This document shows, piece by piece, positions 19,062 through 27,865 of a stretch of 64,000 nt of DNA. The notes under the pieces are model-generated. The model was not told the origin of the DNA, searched no databases, and was given only the letters and a program-made list of their open reading frames with translations. How positions within the stretch are numbered: the first letter of the stretch is position 1; the number at the start of each line of letters is the position of its first letter. The stretch spans positions 1 through 64,000 of the forward strand of contig NZ_CP033970.1 of NCBI RefSeq assembly GCF_003854935.1, given 5' to 3'. Made by a program: the position numbers and the translations under genes. The stretch is from Cupriavidus pauculus. GTDB taxonomy: Bacteria > Pseudomonadota > Gammaproteobacteria > Burkholderiales > Burkholderiaceae.

Positions 19062-20296
19062 TCGTTCAACCCCCTGCCCTTTGCCAGGGCGAGTTCGTTG
19101 GCATCCGGCGGCGTGTAGCTGGTGAAGTAACCCGCCGCCACCTTCGCATCGATTTCCACGCGCGCATCGGCCGGGATCAGCGCATCGGGGATGGCCACCT
19201 GCTCCACCACCTCGATGCCCTGCGCGGTCAGCGCGCCATGCTTCATGTTGCTCATCGAGGCCCAGCGGTCGATGCGCCGGATCCCGAGCCAGTGGAAGAC
19301 GTCGGGCATCAGTTCCTGGAACCGCATGTCCTGCACGCCGGCCACGCATTCGGTGCGCGCGAAGTACGTCTCCGCGCGATCCCCGCCCACCTGCCGCTTG
19401 CGAGCGTTATAGACCAGGAACTTGGTGACCTCGCCCAAAGCCCGGCCCTCCTTGCGGTTATAGACCACGAGCCCCACGCCGCCCTGCTGGGCCATCTCGA
19501 TGCACACCTCGATGCCGTGCGCCAGGTAGGGCCGGCAGGTGCAGATGTCGGAGCCGAACACGTCGGAGCCGTTGCATTCGTCGTGCACGCGGCAGGCCAC
19601 GCGCGTCTCGGGCTTGCCGAGCTGGCTGATGTCGCCGAAGAAGTAGAGCGTCATGCCGCCGATGGGCGGCAGGAAGACCTTCAGGTCCGGCCGCGTCACC
19701 AGTTCCGGAAACATGCCGCCGGTCTGCTCGAACAGGCTGCGGCGCAAGATGCTTTCCTTGATGTTGAAGCGCCGCGCGATGCCGGGCAGGTACCAGACCG
19801 GGTCGATGGCGGCCTTGGTCACGCGCACGTCGCCGTTCGGATAGAGGATGTCGCCATCGGGCTTGAGCCGGCCGGCCGCGATGGCGGCGCCCAGTTCGGG
19901 CATGTTGATGTGGGCGCGCGTGATGGCGATGGTCGGGCGGATGTCGAAGCCGGCCGCGATGCGGTCCGCGAAGACCGTGGAGACCAGGTGGCCCCAGGGG
20001 TCGAGCGAGACGATCTTGTCCGGGTCGCCCCATTGCGCGTGCGGGCCGATGGCCTCGGCCGGCGCGGTGTCGGTCAGGTCCGGCCGGTGCGCGCGCTGCA
20101 GGCTGCCCGACGCCACCGCCAGCGCGCGGTAGATTGCATAGGCGCCCGCATGCGTGCCGATGACGTTGCGCTGCGCGGGGTCGGTCAGGCTGGCGATCAC
20201 GGGCCCCCGCTCCGCGGCGGTGGGCGCGCCCCACTGGATGGGCTCCGCCGGCTTGTCGCGCCGCGCGTGCGAAGTCAGGACGATGTGATCGGACAT
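19058..20296 (-). CDS. URC1: GTP cyclohydrolase II-like enzyme of uracil catabolism
   Basis: A 412-residue protein related to GTP cyclohydrolase II (RibA) but with a 200-residue N-terminal extension typical of Urc1. The RibA-like zinc site is present: RVHDECNGSDVFGSDICTC supplies three Cys, followed by GGVGLVVYNRKEGRALG (RibA has the equivalent GRG loop). In the URC pathway this enzyme is thought to open the uracil ring of a uridine nucleotide rather than act on GTP. It is the first gene of the operon, with GGGAGG before its ATG at 20296 and a RutR-type operator 35 bp upstream. It should not be annotated as a riboflavin gene. Confidence 0.9.
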   Translation of the reverse strand: MSDHIVLTSHARRDKPAEPIQWGAPTAAERGPVIASLTDPAQRNVIGTHAGAYAIYRALAVASGSLQRAHRPDLTDTAPAEAIGPHAQWGDPDKIVSLDPWGHLVSTVFADRIAAGFDIRPTIAITRAHINMPELGAAIAAGRLKPDGDILYPNGDVRVTKAAIDPVWYLPGIARRFNIKESILRRSLFEQTGGMFPELVTRPDLKVFLPPIGGMTLYFFGDISQLGKPETRVACRVHDECNGSDVFGSDICTCRPYLAHGIEVCIEMAQQGGVGLVVYNRKEGRALGEVTKFLVYNARKRQVGGDRAETYFARTECVAGVQDMRFQELMPDVFHWLGIRRIDRWASMSNMKHGALTAQGIEVVEQVAIPDALIPADARVEIDAKVAAGYFTSYTPPDANELALAKGRGLNE

Positions 20297-20330
20297 GGTC
20301 GCCTCCCCGGTGCTGCACCGGAACACGAAT

Positions 20331-20348
20331 CCTGACCAGATGGTCAGG
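20331..20348. promoter_or_regulatory. RutR-type operator of the URC operon
   Basis: The 18 bases CCTGACCAGATGGTCAGG form a perfect inverted repeat with 8-bp arms and a 2-base spacer. The core TGACCA-N2-TGGTCA equals the E. coli RutR box TTGACCA-N2-TGGTCAA except at the outermost pair. It lies 35 bp upstream of URC1. The operon's own RutR-like regulator is the obvious ligand. The promoter itself was not assigned with confidence; TTGGCA on the minus strand upstream is a possible -35. Confidence 0.82.
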
Positions 20349-20512
20349 TTTACATGTTCATACTAGGCAACGTCCATGCCAACGCCCAAGTGGGGTTGTT
20401 ACGGTTGGTGAGGACCCGTACGCACCGGCCGGGTGCGGCGGGGGACGGACATGCGGGGCCGCGCGGGTACTTCGCGGTGCACGTGCACCAGCATCCACCG
20501 GCCAGCCCGCCA

Positions 20513-20551
20513 TAAAAAAGCGGCACGATCCGGTAAGGATGCGTGCCGCTT
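20513..20551 (-). terminator. Terminator after the acyltransferase gene
   Basis: A 10-bp stem AAGCGGCACG/CGTGCCGCTT (20518-20527 and 20542-20551) has a 14-base loop that can pair further. On the minus strand the run TTTTTTATGG follows. It lies about 20 bp past the stop of the acyltransferase gene. Confidence 0.85.
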
Positions 20552-20572
20552 CTGGCGCTTAAGGGGGCCGGG

Positions 20573-21676
20573 TCAGCCGCCGGCCCGCTGCCCCAGCCGC
20601 CCGCGCGCGCGGTTCGGCAGCCCGGCCGTCAGCCAGCCCACCACGGCGCGCACCGGGTTGCCGGCCTCTACATAGCGATGGAAGACCGCGCCGGCGGCGT
20701 TGCTGGCCACCCAGGCGAACACCATGCCGGCCGCGTTCAGCATCGGCCGGCCCGGCGCCACGTGCGTGACCACGGCGTTGACGACCAGGCAGACCGGAAA
20801 GTGGACCAGGAACACCGAGTAAGAGATCTTGCCGAAGTACGCCGTCAGGCGGCCGCCCGGCCAGTGTTCAAGCCAGCCGCCCCGGCGCGACACCGCCAGC
20901 AGCACCGCCGCCGCCAGCGCCACCGCGATCCGCGTGCGGAAATCCACGGCCAGCGCCGCCAGGCCAATCGCGGCCAGCGCCACCAGCGCCCAGCGCGAGC
21001 GGTCAGGATGCGACGCCCAGAACGCCAGCGCGCCCAGCCCGTAGGCGCCGAAGAAGTAGACGGCCCAGATGTCCCAGGCCGCGTCGCGGTTGAACCAGAA
21101 CAGCGACGCACCGGCCAGCACGGCCACCAGGGGCACCGCCAGCGGCAGCGCCTGGCGGGCCACGGCGCGCGACAGCCAGAGCACCGCCACCATCAGCGCA
21201 AACAGCTGCAGGTCGATGGCGATATACCAGACGCCGGCCGACAGCGCGTCCACGTCCAGGATGTTGTGCAGCAGCAGCACATGGGCGACGAATTGCGCCA
21301 GATGCGGCGCGGCGGGAATGGAATCGTGCTGCATCCACGTGCGCGCGATGGCGGCGCCGGCAATCGCCACGAGGATGGCGGCCGAGAACGGCACCACCAG
21401 CTTCTGGTAGCGGCGCCAGACGGTCAGGACGGGATTGGCCACGGTCAGGTAGCCGTCGGGGGCCAGGCTGCGCGCGGCCAGGAAGCCGCTGATGACCAGG
21501 AAGACCTGCACGGCGATGCGGGCGTAGTCGGCCAGCCAGCCGATCAGGCCCGGCGCCAGAGGCTGCGCGGCGTCCGACATCGGCCCGTAGAACGCCAGGT
21601 GATGCCACACGATCAGCTGCGAGCTGACCGCCTTCAGTGCGTCCACACAGGCCAGACGGGAAGGACGGGGGCTCAT
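20573..21676 (-). CDS. Membrane acyltransferase of the OafA/Acyltransferase_3 family
   Basis: A 367-residue protein with about ten membrane spans. The N terminus LACVDALKAVSSQLIVWHHL holds the conserved His region of the family; further markers are VQVFLVISGFLAARSL, GVWYIAIDLQLFALMV and, near the end, YFGKISYSVFLVHFPVCLV. Relatives move acetyl or other acyl groups onto surface polysaccharides or lipids. The acceptor is unknown, and the neighbours do not suggest one. It has its own terminator and 242 bp of upstream DNA. Confidence 0.85.
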   Translation of the reverse strand: MSPRPSRLACVDALKAVSSQLIVWHHLAFYGPMSDAAQPLAPGLIGWLADYARIAVQVFLVISGFLAARSLAPDGYLTVANPVLTVWRRYQKLVVPFSAAILVAIAGAAIARTWMQHDSIPAAPHLAQFVAHVLLLHNILDVDALSAGVWYIAIDLQLFALMVAVLWLSRAVARQALPLAVPLVAVLAGASLFWFNRDAAWDIWAVYFFGAYGLGALAFWASHPDRSRWALVALAAIGLAALAVDFRTRIAVALAAAVLLAVSRRGGWLEHWPGGRLTAYFGKISYSVFLVHFPVCLVVNAVVTHVAPGRPMLNAAGMVFAWVASNAAGAVFHRYVEAGNPVRAVVGWLTAGLPNRARGRLGQRAGG

Positions 21677-21918
21677 TTTCGTTATTTTGTTATGCGGAAG
21701 ATACAAAGTGGCGGCATTGTACCGGAACGGTGCAGCCGGAAATCCGGCGCCGCGGGGGCCGAGGGTAACGGGATGTAAGGCGGGCGGCCGGATGCCGTAT
21801 CCGCCACTGCACGCGGGCCGCGGTGCCCCGTTTCCGTGCATTAGCTAATAAGAAACAAATTCTTCGCGCGGGCCGGGTGCGGGTATACCCTTGCGGCTTT
21901 CCCTGCCTGACCCCGACC

Positions 21919-22821
21919 ATGTCGCTGACCGCTGTCCTGCCTTCCCTCCGACGCCTGCTGGCCGGCGTCGCCCTCGCCGCCGCGCTGCCCGCCGCCTTTG
22001 CCCAGAGCCCCGTGCTCGACAAGATCCGCGAGACCGGCACCATCACGCTCGGCTACCGCGAATCGGCGCTGCCGTTCTCGTTCGCCGACGATCGCGGCCA
22101 GCCGGCCGGCTACGCGGTGGACCTGTGCCTGCGCGTAGCCGACGCCGCCAAGCAGAAGCTCGGCCTGAAGGACCTGAAGGTGCGCTGGCTGCCGCTGACC
22201 CCGCAGAACCGCGTGCCGGCCATCGTCAACGGCCTGGCCGACCTGGACTGCGCGCCCAACACCAATACGCTGGAGCGCCAGAAGCAGGTGGCCTTCAGCG
22301 TGTCGCACTACGTGTCGACGGTGCGGATGCTGGTGCGGGCCGATTCGGGCATCCAGTCGTTCAGCGACCTGCGCGGCAAGACCGTGGTCACCAGCGCCGG
22401 CTCCACGGGTGACCGCCACGTACGCCGCCTGAAGGGCGAGTACGGCTTTCACGACGTCTACGCCAAGGACCACGGCGAATCGTTCCTGCTGCTGGAAACG
22501 GGCCGCGCCCAGGCTTTCGTCATGGACGACGTGCTGCTGGCCGGCCTGCGCGCCAAGTCGAAGGACCCGTCGCAGTACGTGATCGTCGGCCCGGCGTTGT
22601 CGGTGGAGCAGAACGCGCTGATGATGTCGAAGGCCGATCCGGCCTGGAAGCAACTAGTCGACCAGACGCTGACGCGCACATTCGCCAGCCCGGACGCCGC
22701 CGCGCTGCAGAAGCGCTGGTTCCAGCAGCCGATCGGCAATCGCGGCACCAACCTGGCGCTGGCGCCGTCCGCCGAGGTCGTCAACGCCTGGAAGCACCCC
22801 TCCGACGCCGTGACGGAATAG
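21919..22821 (+). CDS. Amino-acid ABC transporter substrate-binding protein
   Basis: A 300-residue periplasmic receptor of the SBP_bac_3 type, with signal peptide ending ALPAAFAQ. It shows KIRETGTITLGYRESALPFSF, GYAVDLCLRVADA, RVPAIVNGLADLDCAPNTNT and LRGKTVVTSAGST, the pattern of glutamate/aspartate binding proteins such as GltI. No permease or ATPase lies nearby, so it is an orphan receptor. The ATG at 21919 is chosen because the signal peptide begins there. Confidence 0.87.
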   Translation: MSLTAVLPSLRRLLAGVALAAALPAAFAQSPVLDKIRETGTITLGYRESALPFSFADDRGQPAGYAVDLCLRVADAAKQKLGLKDLKVRWLPLTPQNRVPAIVNGLADLDCAPNTNTLERQKQVAFSVSHYVSTVRMLVRADSGIQSFSDLRGKTVVTSAGSTGDRHVRRLKGEYGFHDVYAKDHGESFLLLETGRAQAFVMDDVLLAGLRAKSKDPSQYVIVGPALSVEQNALMMSKADPAWKQLVDQTLTRTFASPDAAALQKRWFQQPIGNRGTNLALAPSAEVVNAWKHPSDAVTE

Positions 22822-22901
22822 CCATTTCCGGGGCGCCGCCCCCGGATAACCCCTGAGTTGACGCCCCGCCAGCCCTTGTCCACACTGGCCCGAGCCCGGT
22901 T

Positions 22902-22915
22902 CTACCGTCCGGTAG
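22902..22915. repeat. Short inverted repeat upstream of the small secreted protein gene
   Basis: CTACCG-TC-CGGTAG is a perfect dyad 63 bp upstream of the ATG at 22978. It could be an operator or chance in GC-rich DNA; no regulator family is suggested by it. Confidence 0.35.
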
Positions 22916-22977
22916 GCCCGGCGACAACACGAACCGCCTTCGTGGAACCCACCGGCGGCAACTCAGAGGAGAACCCG

Positions 22978-23259
22978 ATGCACAAATTGATCGCCACCGC
23001 CATCGCCCTGGGCCTGGCCACCGCGTCCGCAGCCGCCGTCGCCCAGGACAAGAAGTCGTTCGATCCGTACTCGCAGGGCGCCAAGGCCGGCGAGAAGTTC
23101 GACACGCACAGCCAGGGCGCCAAGTCGGGCGACAAGTTCGACCCGTACTCGCAAGGCGCCAACAAGAGCACCCGCGCCGACCTGACCGACCAGACCACGG
23201 CCGCCCCGAAGCAGCCGAAGGCCAAGAAGTCGACCAAGAAGGCGGCGCCGGCGAATTGA
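22978..23259 (+). CDS. Small secreted repeat protein, DPYSQGAK type
   Basis: A 93-residue protein with a clear signal peptide (MHKLIATAIALGLATASAAA, cut near VAQ). The mature part has three near-identical units: SFDPYSQGAKAGE, KFDTHSQGAKSGD and KFDPYSQGANKS. It ends in a Lys-rich tail. AGAGGAG lies just before the ATG. No enzymatic fold is visible. A second protein in this window (37587-37847) has similar DPYTDGA units, so both seem to belong to one family of small periplasmic or exported proteins. Function unknown. I recall small metal-induced secreted proteins in Cupriavidus of comparable size, but cannot verify relatedness. Confidence 0.75.
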   Translation: MHKLIATAIALGLATASAAAVAQDKKSFDPYSQGAKAGEKFDTHSQGAKSGDKFDPYSQGANKSTRADLTDQTTAAPKQPKAKKSTKKAAPAN

Positions 23260-23292
23260 AGCGGGGTCGGCCGATGTGCGGCCGATCATCAA

Positions 23293-23322
23293 AAAAATGG
23301 AGCCGTGTCAGGCTCCATTTTT
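23293..23322. terminator. Bidirectional terminator between convergent genes
   Basis: A 12-bp stem AAAAATGGAGCC/GGCTCCATTTTT with a 6-base loop is flanked by A and T runs on both sides. It serves the small repeat protein gene on the plus strand and the secreted protein gene on the minus strand. Confidence 0.92.
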
Positions 23323-23352
23323 CTTTCCGGGCGGTCGGGCAAGCTGCGGCGG

Positions 23353-24231
23353 CTACCGGCCCGCCTCCACCGGATCCATCTCCAGCGCCGTCACGTCCAC
23401 CTGGTACACCTCGTTGTTCTGCCGGATCTGCGTGCGCAGCACGAATGCTTCCATCGGGCAGTACCAGTCGGTCACGTGCAGCACGCTCGGTTCCAGTTGC
23501 AGGATTTCGTCGCCCACCATCAGCGGGCCCAGCGACGTGCGTTTCTCGTAGGTGATCGGCATGCACTCCTTGCGGCCCATCACCGTGTTGATCATCTGCT
23601 TGCGGCCGACGTGCCGGGAGCCGACGATGATCGACGCATGCAGCGCCTGCATGCTGCCGACCACCTCGTCCTTGCCCAGCGGGTAGATCTTCAGCGCCAC
23701 GCTGGACTGGAAGGTCTCGCCTTCCAGGATGGCGCCTTCCTTGATGTCCACGCCGGCGTAGTTGAAGACACCGCTGCCCGTGAACGACGCCTCGCCGAAC
23801 ATCCGCGCATAGCGGGCCCGGGCGTTGATGACGGCGTTGCGGCTGTCGATGCGGGTGCGCGAGGTGGCGGCGTTGCGGTCGATGTTGATCTCGTGGACCT
23901 GGTCCATGACCACCGGCGGGCCCATCAGCGCCGCAAAGGCCGACTTGGAGCGGACTTCGAGTTGGGCGCTGCATCCACGTGCCGTACGCATCACTTCCCG
24001 CAAGGTCATGGTGATCGACAGCGGCATCGTCCCGTCGCCCTCCATCTGGACGCGGGAACCCGAGCGGAACCACGGCGCGTCGCAGAGCGCGGCGGCGGCG
24101 GGCATCGGCGGCGACATGCCGGACACCGGGGCAGCATCGGGCGCCGACGCCTGCGCGAATGCCGCCGGCGTCACCGCGGCAAGCAGGGACATCACGGCTG
24201 ACAACAACAAGAGCCTCGGCGCCCGGGTCAT
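23353..24231 (-). CDS. Secreted protein of unknown function
   Basis: A 292-residue protein with a signal peptide (MTRAPRLLLLSAVMSLLAAV, cut near AFAQA). The mature part is mixed alpha/beta in composition with four Cys (LCDAPW, RGCSAQ, KECMPI, DWYCPM), possibly two disulfides. I recognise no family. It lies alone, divergent from arnT by 370 bp and convergent with the small repeat protein. Confidence 0.7.
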   Translation of the reverse strand: MTRAPRLLLLSAVMSLLAAVTPAAFAQASAPDAAPVSGMSPPMPAAAALCDAPWFRSGSRVQMEGDGTMPLSITMTLREVMRTARGCSAQLEVRSKSAFAALMGPPVVMDQVHEINIDRNAATSRTRIDSRNAVINARARYARMFGEASFTGSGVFNYAGVDIKEGAILEGETFQSSVALKIYPLGKDEVVGSMQALHASIIVGSRHVGRKQMINTVMGRKECMPITYEKRTSLGPLMVGDEILQLEPSVLHVTDWYCPMEAFVLRTQIRQNNEVYQVDVTALEMDPVEAGR

Positions 24232-24601
24232 GGGGATCTTTCCAAATCAGTGGCCGGCGGCCGCCAGGTCAGTGTCTGCGGGGGTAGGTGCCGGAATGGC
24301 GCAAGTATTGCGCGAAATCCGCGCGGCGGAAATGGGGCTTCGGGGTCAATTTCCGGGAACGCCCGGTCGCCGCGGCGGCCTGACCCGAAACGGCCGGCGG
24401 CGCCATGCGCTCGTGCTAACATTGCGCGCCCGTGGATGCCGCCCGGCGCCTGCGTACGTGGCGTGCGGGCCCTGCGGCGCCTGCCGCGCGGCCCGTGTCG
24501 GACCCCTTGTCCACCAATTCGCGCCATGCCGCGTTGTGGGGAGTCCGCCACCGGGCCACCTGACGAACAGCCTCCGGGACCCCGGCCATTTCAGGAGAGA
24601 T
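24232..24601. other. Intergenic region upstream of the arn operon
   Basis: These 370 bp hold no convincing gene. They must contain the arn promoter and that of the divergent secreted protein. I looked for a PmrA/BasR-type direct repeat (CTTAA spaced by about five) and for PhoP-type half-sites and saw neither. TGCTAACAT near 24415 is a possible extended -10. AGGAGAG at 24593-24599 is the arnT ribosome site. Confidence 0.5.
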
Positions 24602-26317
24602 ATGCGTAGTTCTTCGCCCACGCGCCAAGCCGGGCTGCCAGTCGGCATGGTTGCGCTCGTTGTCATCGGCGTCCTGCTGGTCTGGTTCGGTACCCTCGAT
24701 GCCCGCCACCTGCTACGCCCGGACGAAGGCCGCTACGCCGAGATTTCCCGCGAGATGTTCGCTACCGGCGACTGGGTCACCATTCGCTACAACGCCCTCA
24801 AGTACTTCGAAAAGCCGCCCTTCCACCTGTGGGTGACCACGCTGGCCTACGAGCTGTTCGGCGTGGGCGACTGGCAGGCCCGGCTGTGCGTGGCGCTGTC
24901 CGGCATCGCCGGGCTGGGCGTGACGATGCTGGCCACCGCGCGCTGGTTTGGCTGCCGCGCGGGCCTGCTGGCCGGGCTGGCGCTGCTGGCCATGCCGATG
25001 TGGAGCGTGACCGGCCATTTCAACTCGCTCGACATGACGCTGTCCGGCGCGCTGGCTTGCGTGCTGGCGAGCATGCTGCTGGCCCAGCACCCCGAGGCCA
25101 CGCCGCGCGCGCGGCTGGGCTGGATGCTGGCCTGCTGGGTGGCGATGGGCGTCGCCATCCTGACCAAGGGGCTGGTCGGCATCGCGCTGCCGGGGCTGGT
25201 GCTGGTGGTCTACACGCTGCTGACGCGCGACTATGGCCTCTGGCGCCGGCTGCACCTGGTGCCCGGCATCGTCGTGCTGCTGGCGGTGACCGTGCCGTGG
25301 TTCTGGCTGGTATCGTCGCGCAACCCCGAATTCCCGCATTTCTTCTTCATCCACGAGCACTGGGACCGCTACACGTCCACCGTGCACGCGCGCAAGGGTT
25401 CGATCTGGTTCTTCGTGCCGCTGCTGGTGGCCGGCATGCTGCCGTGGCTGGGCCTGGTGCCGCGCATGTGGGACGTGGTGCGCGACCGCGCCGGTGCCGC
25501 GCGCGGCGTGGGTGGCAAGCCGTTCCAGCCGGCGCTGCTGAGCCTGGTCTGGTTTGGCGCGATCTTCGTGTTCTTCAGCCTGTCCGGCTCCAAGCTGCCC
25601 GGCTATATCGTGCCGGTGTTCCCGGCACTGGCCATCCTGGCCGCCGTGGCGCTGGACCAGATCAACGAGCGGTCCTGGAAGCGCCAGATCAACGCGCTGC
25701 TGGTGCTGGCCGTGGTGGGGCTGATCGCCGCGCCCATCGTGGCCACGCTGGACCGGCCCAGCAATCCCAACGTCGTGTTCCGCGCGTTCGCCGTCTATGT
25801 GGGCGTGGCGTTTGCGGTGCTGCTGGCCGGGATGCTGCTGGCGCGCCGGCTGCTGGAAACCCGCGGGCTGTTCCCAAGCATCACCGCGTTCGCGCTGTCG
25901 ATGTTCCTGACCTGCACCATCGGCCTGATGGGCCACGAGGTCATGGGCCGCCGCGCGTCGGGCGTGGACATGCTGCCGGCCATCAAGGCCGTGCTCAAGG
26001 ACGACATGCCGATCTACGGCGTGCGCATGCTGGATCACACGCTGCCGTTCTATCTTGGCCGCACGCTGACCATGGTCGAAGCTGCCGACGAGCTGTCGTT
26101 CGGCACCGAGCAGGAGCCGGACAAGTGGGTCCCGACGCTCGACGCGTTCATCGCCAAGTGGCAGGACGGCCAGCCCGCGCTCGCCATCATGTCGCCGGAC
26201 ATGTATGACAGCCTGGCGGCGCGCCAGGTGCCGCTCTACGTGGTGGCGCGCGACCTGCGGCGCGTGGTCGCCAGCAATTTCCCGCCGCCAGCCCCGGCGC
26301 CCCGGAACACCCCATGA
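24602..26317 (+). CDS. arnT: ArnT, undecaprenyl-phosphate L-Ara4N : lipid A transferase
   Basis: A 571-residue GT-C fold inner-membrane glycosyltransferase (GT83/GT39-like) that moves 4-amino-4-deoxy-L-arabinose onto lipid A phosphates on the periplasmic face. The first loop has the family's acidic motif: LLRPDEGRYAEISREM, then NALKYFEKPPFHLW. About twelve membrane spans follow, with KGSIWFFVPLLVAGMLPWLG and SLSGSKLPGYIVPVFPALAI typical of ArnT. The start at 24602 is fixed by AGGAGAG. It opens a seven-gene operon that encodes the rest of the pathway; its stop overlaps the next gene by ATGA. Confidence 0.93.
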   Translation: MRSSSPTRQAGLPVGMVALVVIGVLLVWFGTLDARHLLRPDEGRYAEISREMFATGDWVTIRYNALKYFEKPPFHLWVTTLAYELFGVGDWQARLCVALSGIAGLGVTMLATARWFGCRAGLLAGLALLAMPMWSVTGHFNSLDMTLSGALACVLASMLLAQHPEATPRARLGWMLACWVAMGVAILTKGLVGIALPGLVLVVYTLLTRDYGLWRRLHLVPGIVVLLAVTVPWFWLVSSRNPEFPHFFFIHEHWDRYTSTVHARKGSIWFFVPLLVAGMLPWLGLVPRMWDVVRDRAGAARGVGGKPFQPALLSLVWFGAIFVFFSLSGSKLPGYIVPVFPALAILAAVALDQINERSWKRQINALLVLAVVGLIAAPIVATLDRPSNPNVVFRAFAVYVGVAFAVLLAGMLLARRLLETRGLFPSITAFALSMFLTCTIGLMGHEVMGRRASGVDMLPAIKAVLKDDMPIYGVRMLDHTLPFYLGRTLTMVEAADELSFGTEQEPDKWVPTLDAFIAKWQDGQPALAIMSPDMYDSLAARQVPLYVVARDLRRVVASNFPPPAPAPRNTP

Positions 26318-26685
26318 CCCTGTCGACTTTCGCTTTCATCCTCACGGGCGTGCTGCTCAACGCCTGCGCGCAGCTGCTGCTCAAGGCAGGCACCAACGCC
26401 GTGGGCGCCATCACGCTGGAACGCGCGACGATTCTGACCACGGCGTTCCGCGTGCTGACCCAGTGGCCGGTGATCGCCGGACTGACCTGCTACGTGATCA
26501 GCGTGGGCGTGTGGATCGTCGGGCTCTCGCGCGTGGATGTTTCCATCGCCTACCCGATGCTGTCGCTTGGCTACGTGGTCAACGCGCTGGCCGCGTGGTG
26601 GCTGTTCGGCGAGATGATCGGCCCCTTGCGCATGGCCGGCATCGTGCTGATACTCGCTGGCGTTTTCCTGATTGCCCGTTCCTGA
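26314..26685 (+). CDS. SMR/EamA-type flippase subunit of the arn operon (ArnE/ArnF-like)
   Basis: A 123-residue protein with four membrane spans. LLNACAQLLLKAGTN and DVSIAYPMLSLGYVVNALAAWWLF are typical of the small multidrug-resistance fold, and the latter is close to the ArnE/ArnF pattern. In enterics ArnE plus ArnF flip undecaprenyl-phosphate-L-Ara4N across the inner membrane. Here only one such gene is present, so the protein may work as a homodimer. It is coupled to arnT (ATGA overlap) and starts five bases before arnB. Confidence 0.85.
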   Translation: MTLSTFAFILTGVLLNACAQLLLKAGTNAVGAITLERATILTTAFRVLTQWPVIAGLTCYVISVGVWIVGLSRVDVSIAYPMLSLGYVVNALAAWWLFGEMIGPLRMAGIVLILAGVFLIARS

Positions 26686-26689
26686 CCCC

Positions 26690-27865
26690 ATGACTGCTTC
26701 CGCTCCGCAGGATTTCCTGCCGTTCGTCCGCCCCCAGATCGACGACGCGACCATTGCCGAAGTGGGCAAGGTGCTGGCATCGGGCTGGATCACGTCCGGC
26801 CCCAAGGTGCAGGCGTTCGAGGCGGCGCTGTCCGACCTGTTCGGCGGCCGGCCCGTGCGCACGTTCTCCAACGGCTCGGCCACGATGGAGATTGCGCTGC
26901 GCATCGCCGACATCGGCCCGGGCGACGAGGTCATCACCACGCCGATCACCTGGGTGGCCACGGCCAACGTGGTGCTGGCCGTGGGCGCCAGGCCGGTGTT
27001 CGTCGACATCGACCCGGTCACGCGCAACATCGACCTGGACGCCGTGGAGGCGGCCATCACGCCGCGCACGCGCGCCATCATGCCGGTGTACCTGTCCGGC
27101 CTGCCGGTCGACATGGACCGGCTCTACGCCATTGCGGGACGCCACGGCCTGCGGGTCATCGAGGACGCCGCGCAGGCCATCGACTCGCGCTGGCGCGGCC
27201 AGCGCATTGGCGCGTTTGGCGACCTGGTCAGCTTCAGCTTCCAGGCCAACAAGAACATCACGACCGTCGAGGGCGGCTGCCTGGTCATGAACACACCCGA
27301 GGAAGCCCGGCGCGCCGAGCGCCTGCGGCTGCAGGGCGTGATCCGCACCGGCATGGACGGCATGGACGTCGAGGAACCGGGCGGCAAGTTCAACCTGACC
27401 GACGTGAACGCGGCGATCGGGCTGGCGCAACTGGCGCAGCTCGATGGCATCACCGCCCGCCGCGCCGCGCTGGCCGAGACCTATTTCCGCTGTGCGGCGG
27501 ACCTGGGCCTGGCCGACCTGGGCATCGAAGTGCCCGTGCCGCGCGACGCCGATGTCGCCACCACGAACTGGCACATGTTCCAGGTGGTGCTGCCGACCGA
27601 CCGGCTCGAAGGCGGCCCGGCCGACGCGCGCCGCCGCGTGATGGAAGCCATGCGCGAGCGCGGCGTGGGCACCGGTGTCCACTACCCGCCCGTGCACCTG
27701 TTTACCTATTTCCGCTCGCTGGGCTGGCGCGAGGGCATGCTGCCGCATGCCGAGCGCATTGGCCGCGGCATCGTGACGTTGCCGTTGTTCCCGGCCATGC
27801 AGGCCGCCGACGTCGAGCGGGTTTGCGCAACCCTCAGCGAAACATGCAAACGTCTCTCTCACTAA
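26690..27865 (+). CDS. arnB: ArnB, UDP-L-Ara4O aminotransferase
   Basis: A 391-residue PLP enzyme of the DegT/DnrJ/EryC1 family that turns UDP-4-keto-arabinose into UDP-L-Ara4N with glutamate. The PLP lysine lies in SFQANKNITTVEGG, the phosphate-binding NGSATMEIAL is near residue 60, and EDAAQAIDSRWRG precedes the lysine. The stretch FLPFVRPQIDDATIAEV is the standard N terminus. The ATG at 26690 is preferred over one at 26672 inside the previous gene. The 3' end overlaps arnC by 22 bp. Confidence 0.94.
   Translation: MTASAPQDFLPFVRPQIDDATIAEVGKVLASGWITSGPKVQAFEAALSDLFGGRPVRTFSNGSATMEIALRIADIGPGDEVITTPITWVATANVVLAVGARPVFVDIDPVTRNIDLDAVEAAITPRTRAIMPVYLSGLPVDMDRLYAIAGRHGLRVIEDAAQAIDSRWRGQRIGAFGDLVSFSFQANKNITTVEGGCLVMNTPEEARRAERLRLQGVIRTGMDGMDVEEPGGKFNLTDVNAAIGLAQLAQLDGITARRAALAETYFRCAADLGLADLGIEVPVPRDADVATTNWHMFQVVLPTDRLEGGPADARRRVMEAMRERGVGTGVHYPPVHLFTYFRSLGWREGMLPHAERIGRGIVTLPLFPAMQAADVERVCATLSETCKRLSH

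Noticed and set aside
19058-20296. Riboflavin-pathway GTP cyclohydrolase II (ribA)
   Set aside because: The N-terminal extension, coupling to URC4 and upp, and the RutR-type operator point to URC1 of uracil breakdown. No other riboflavin gene is nearby.
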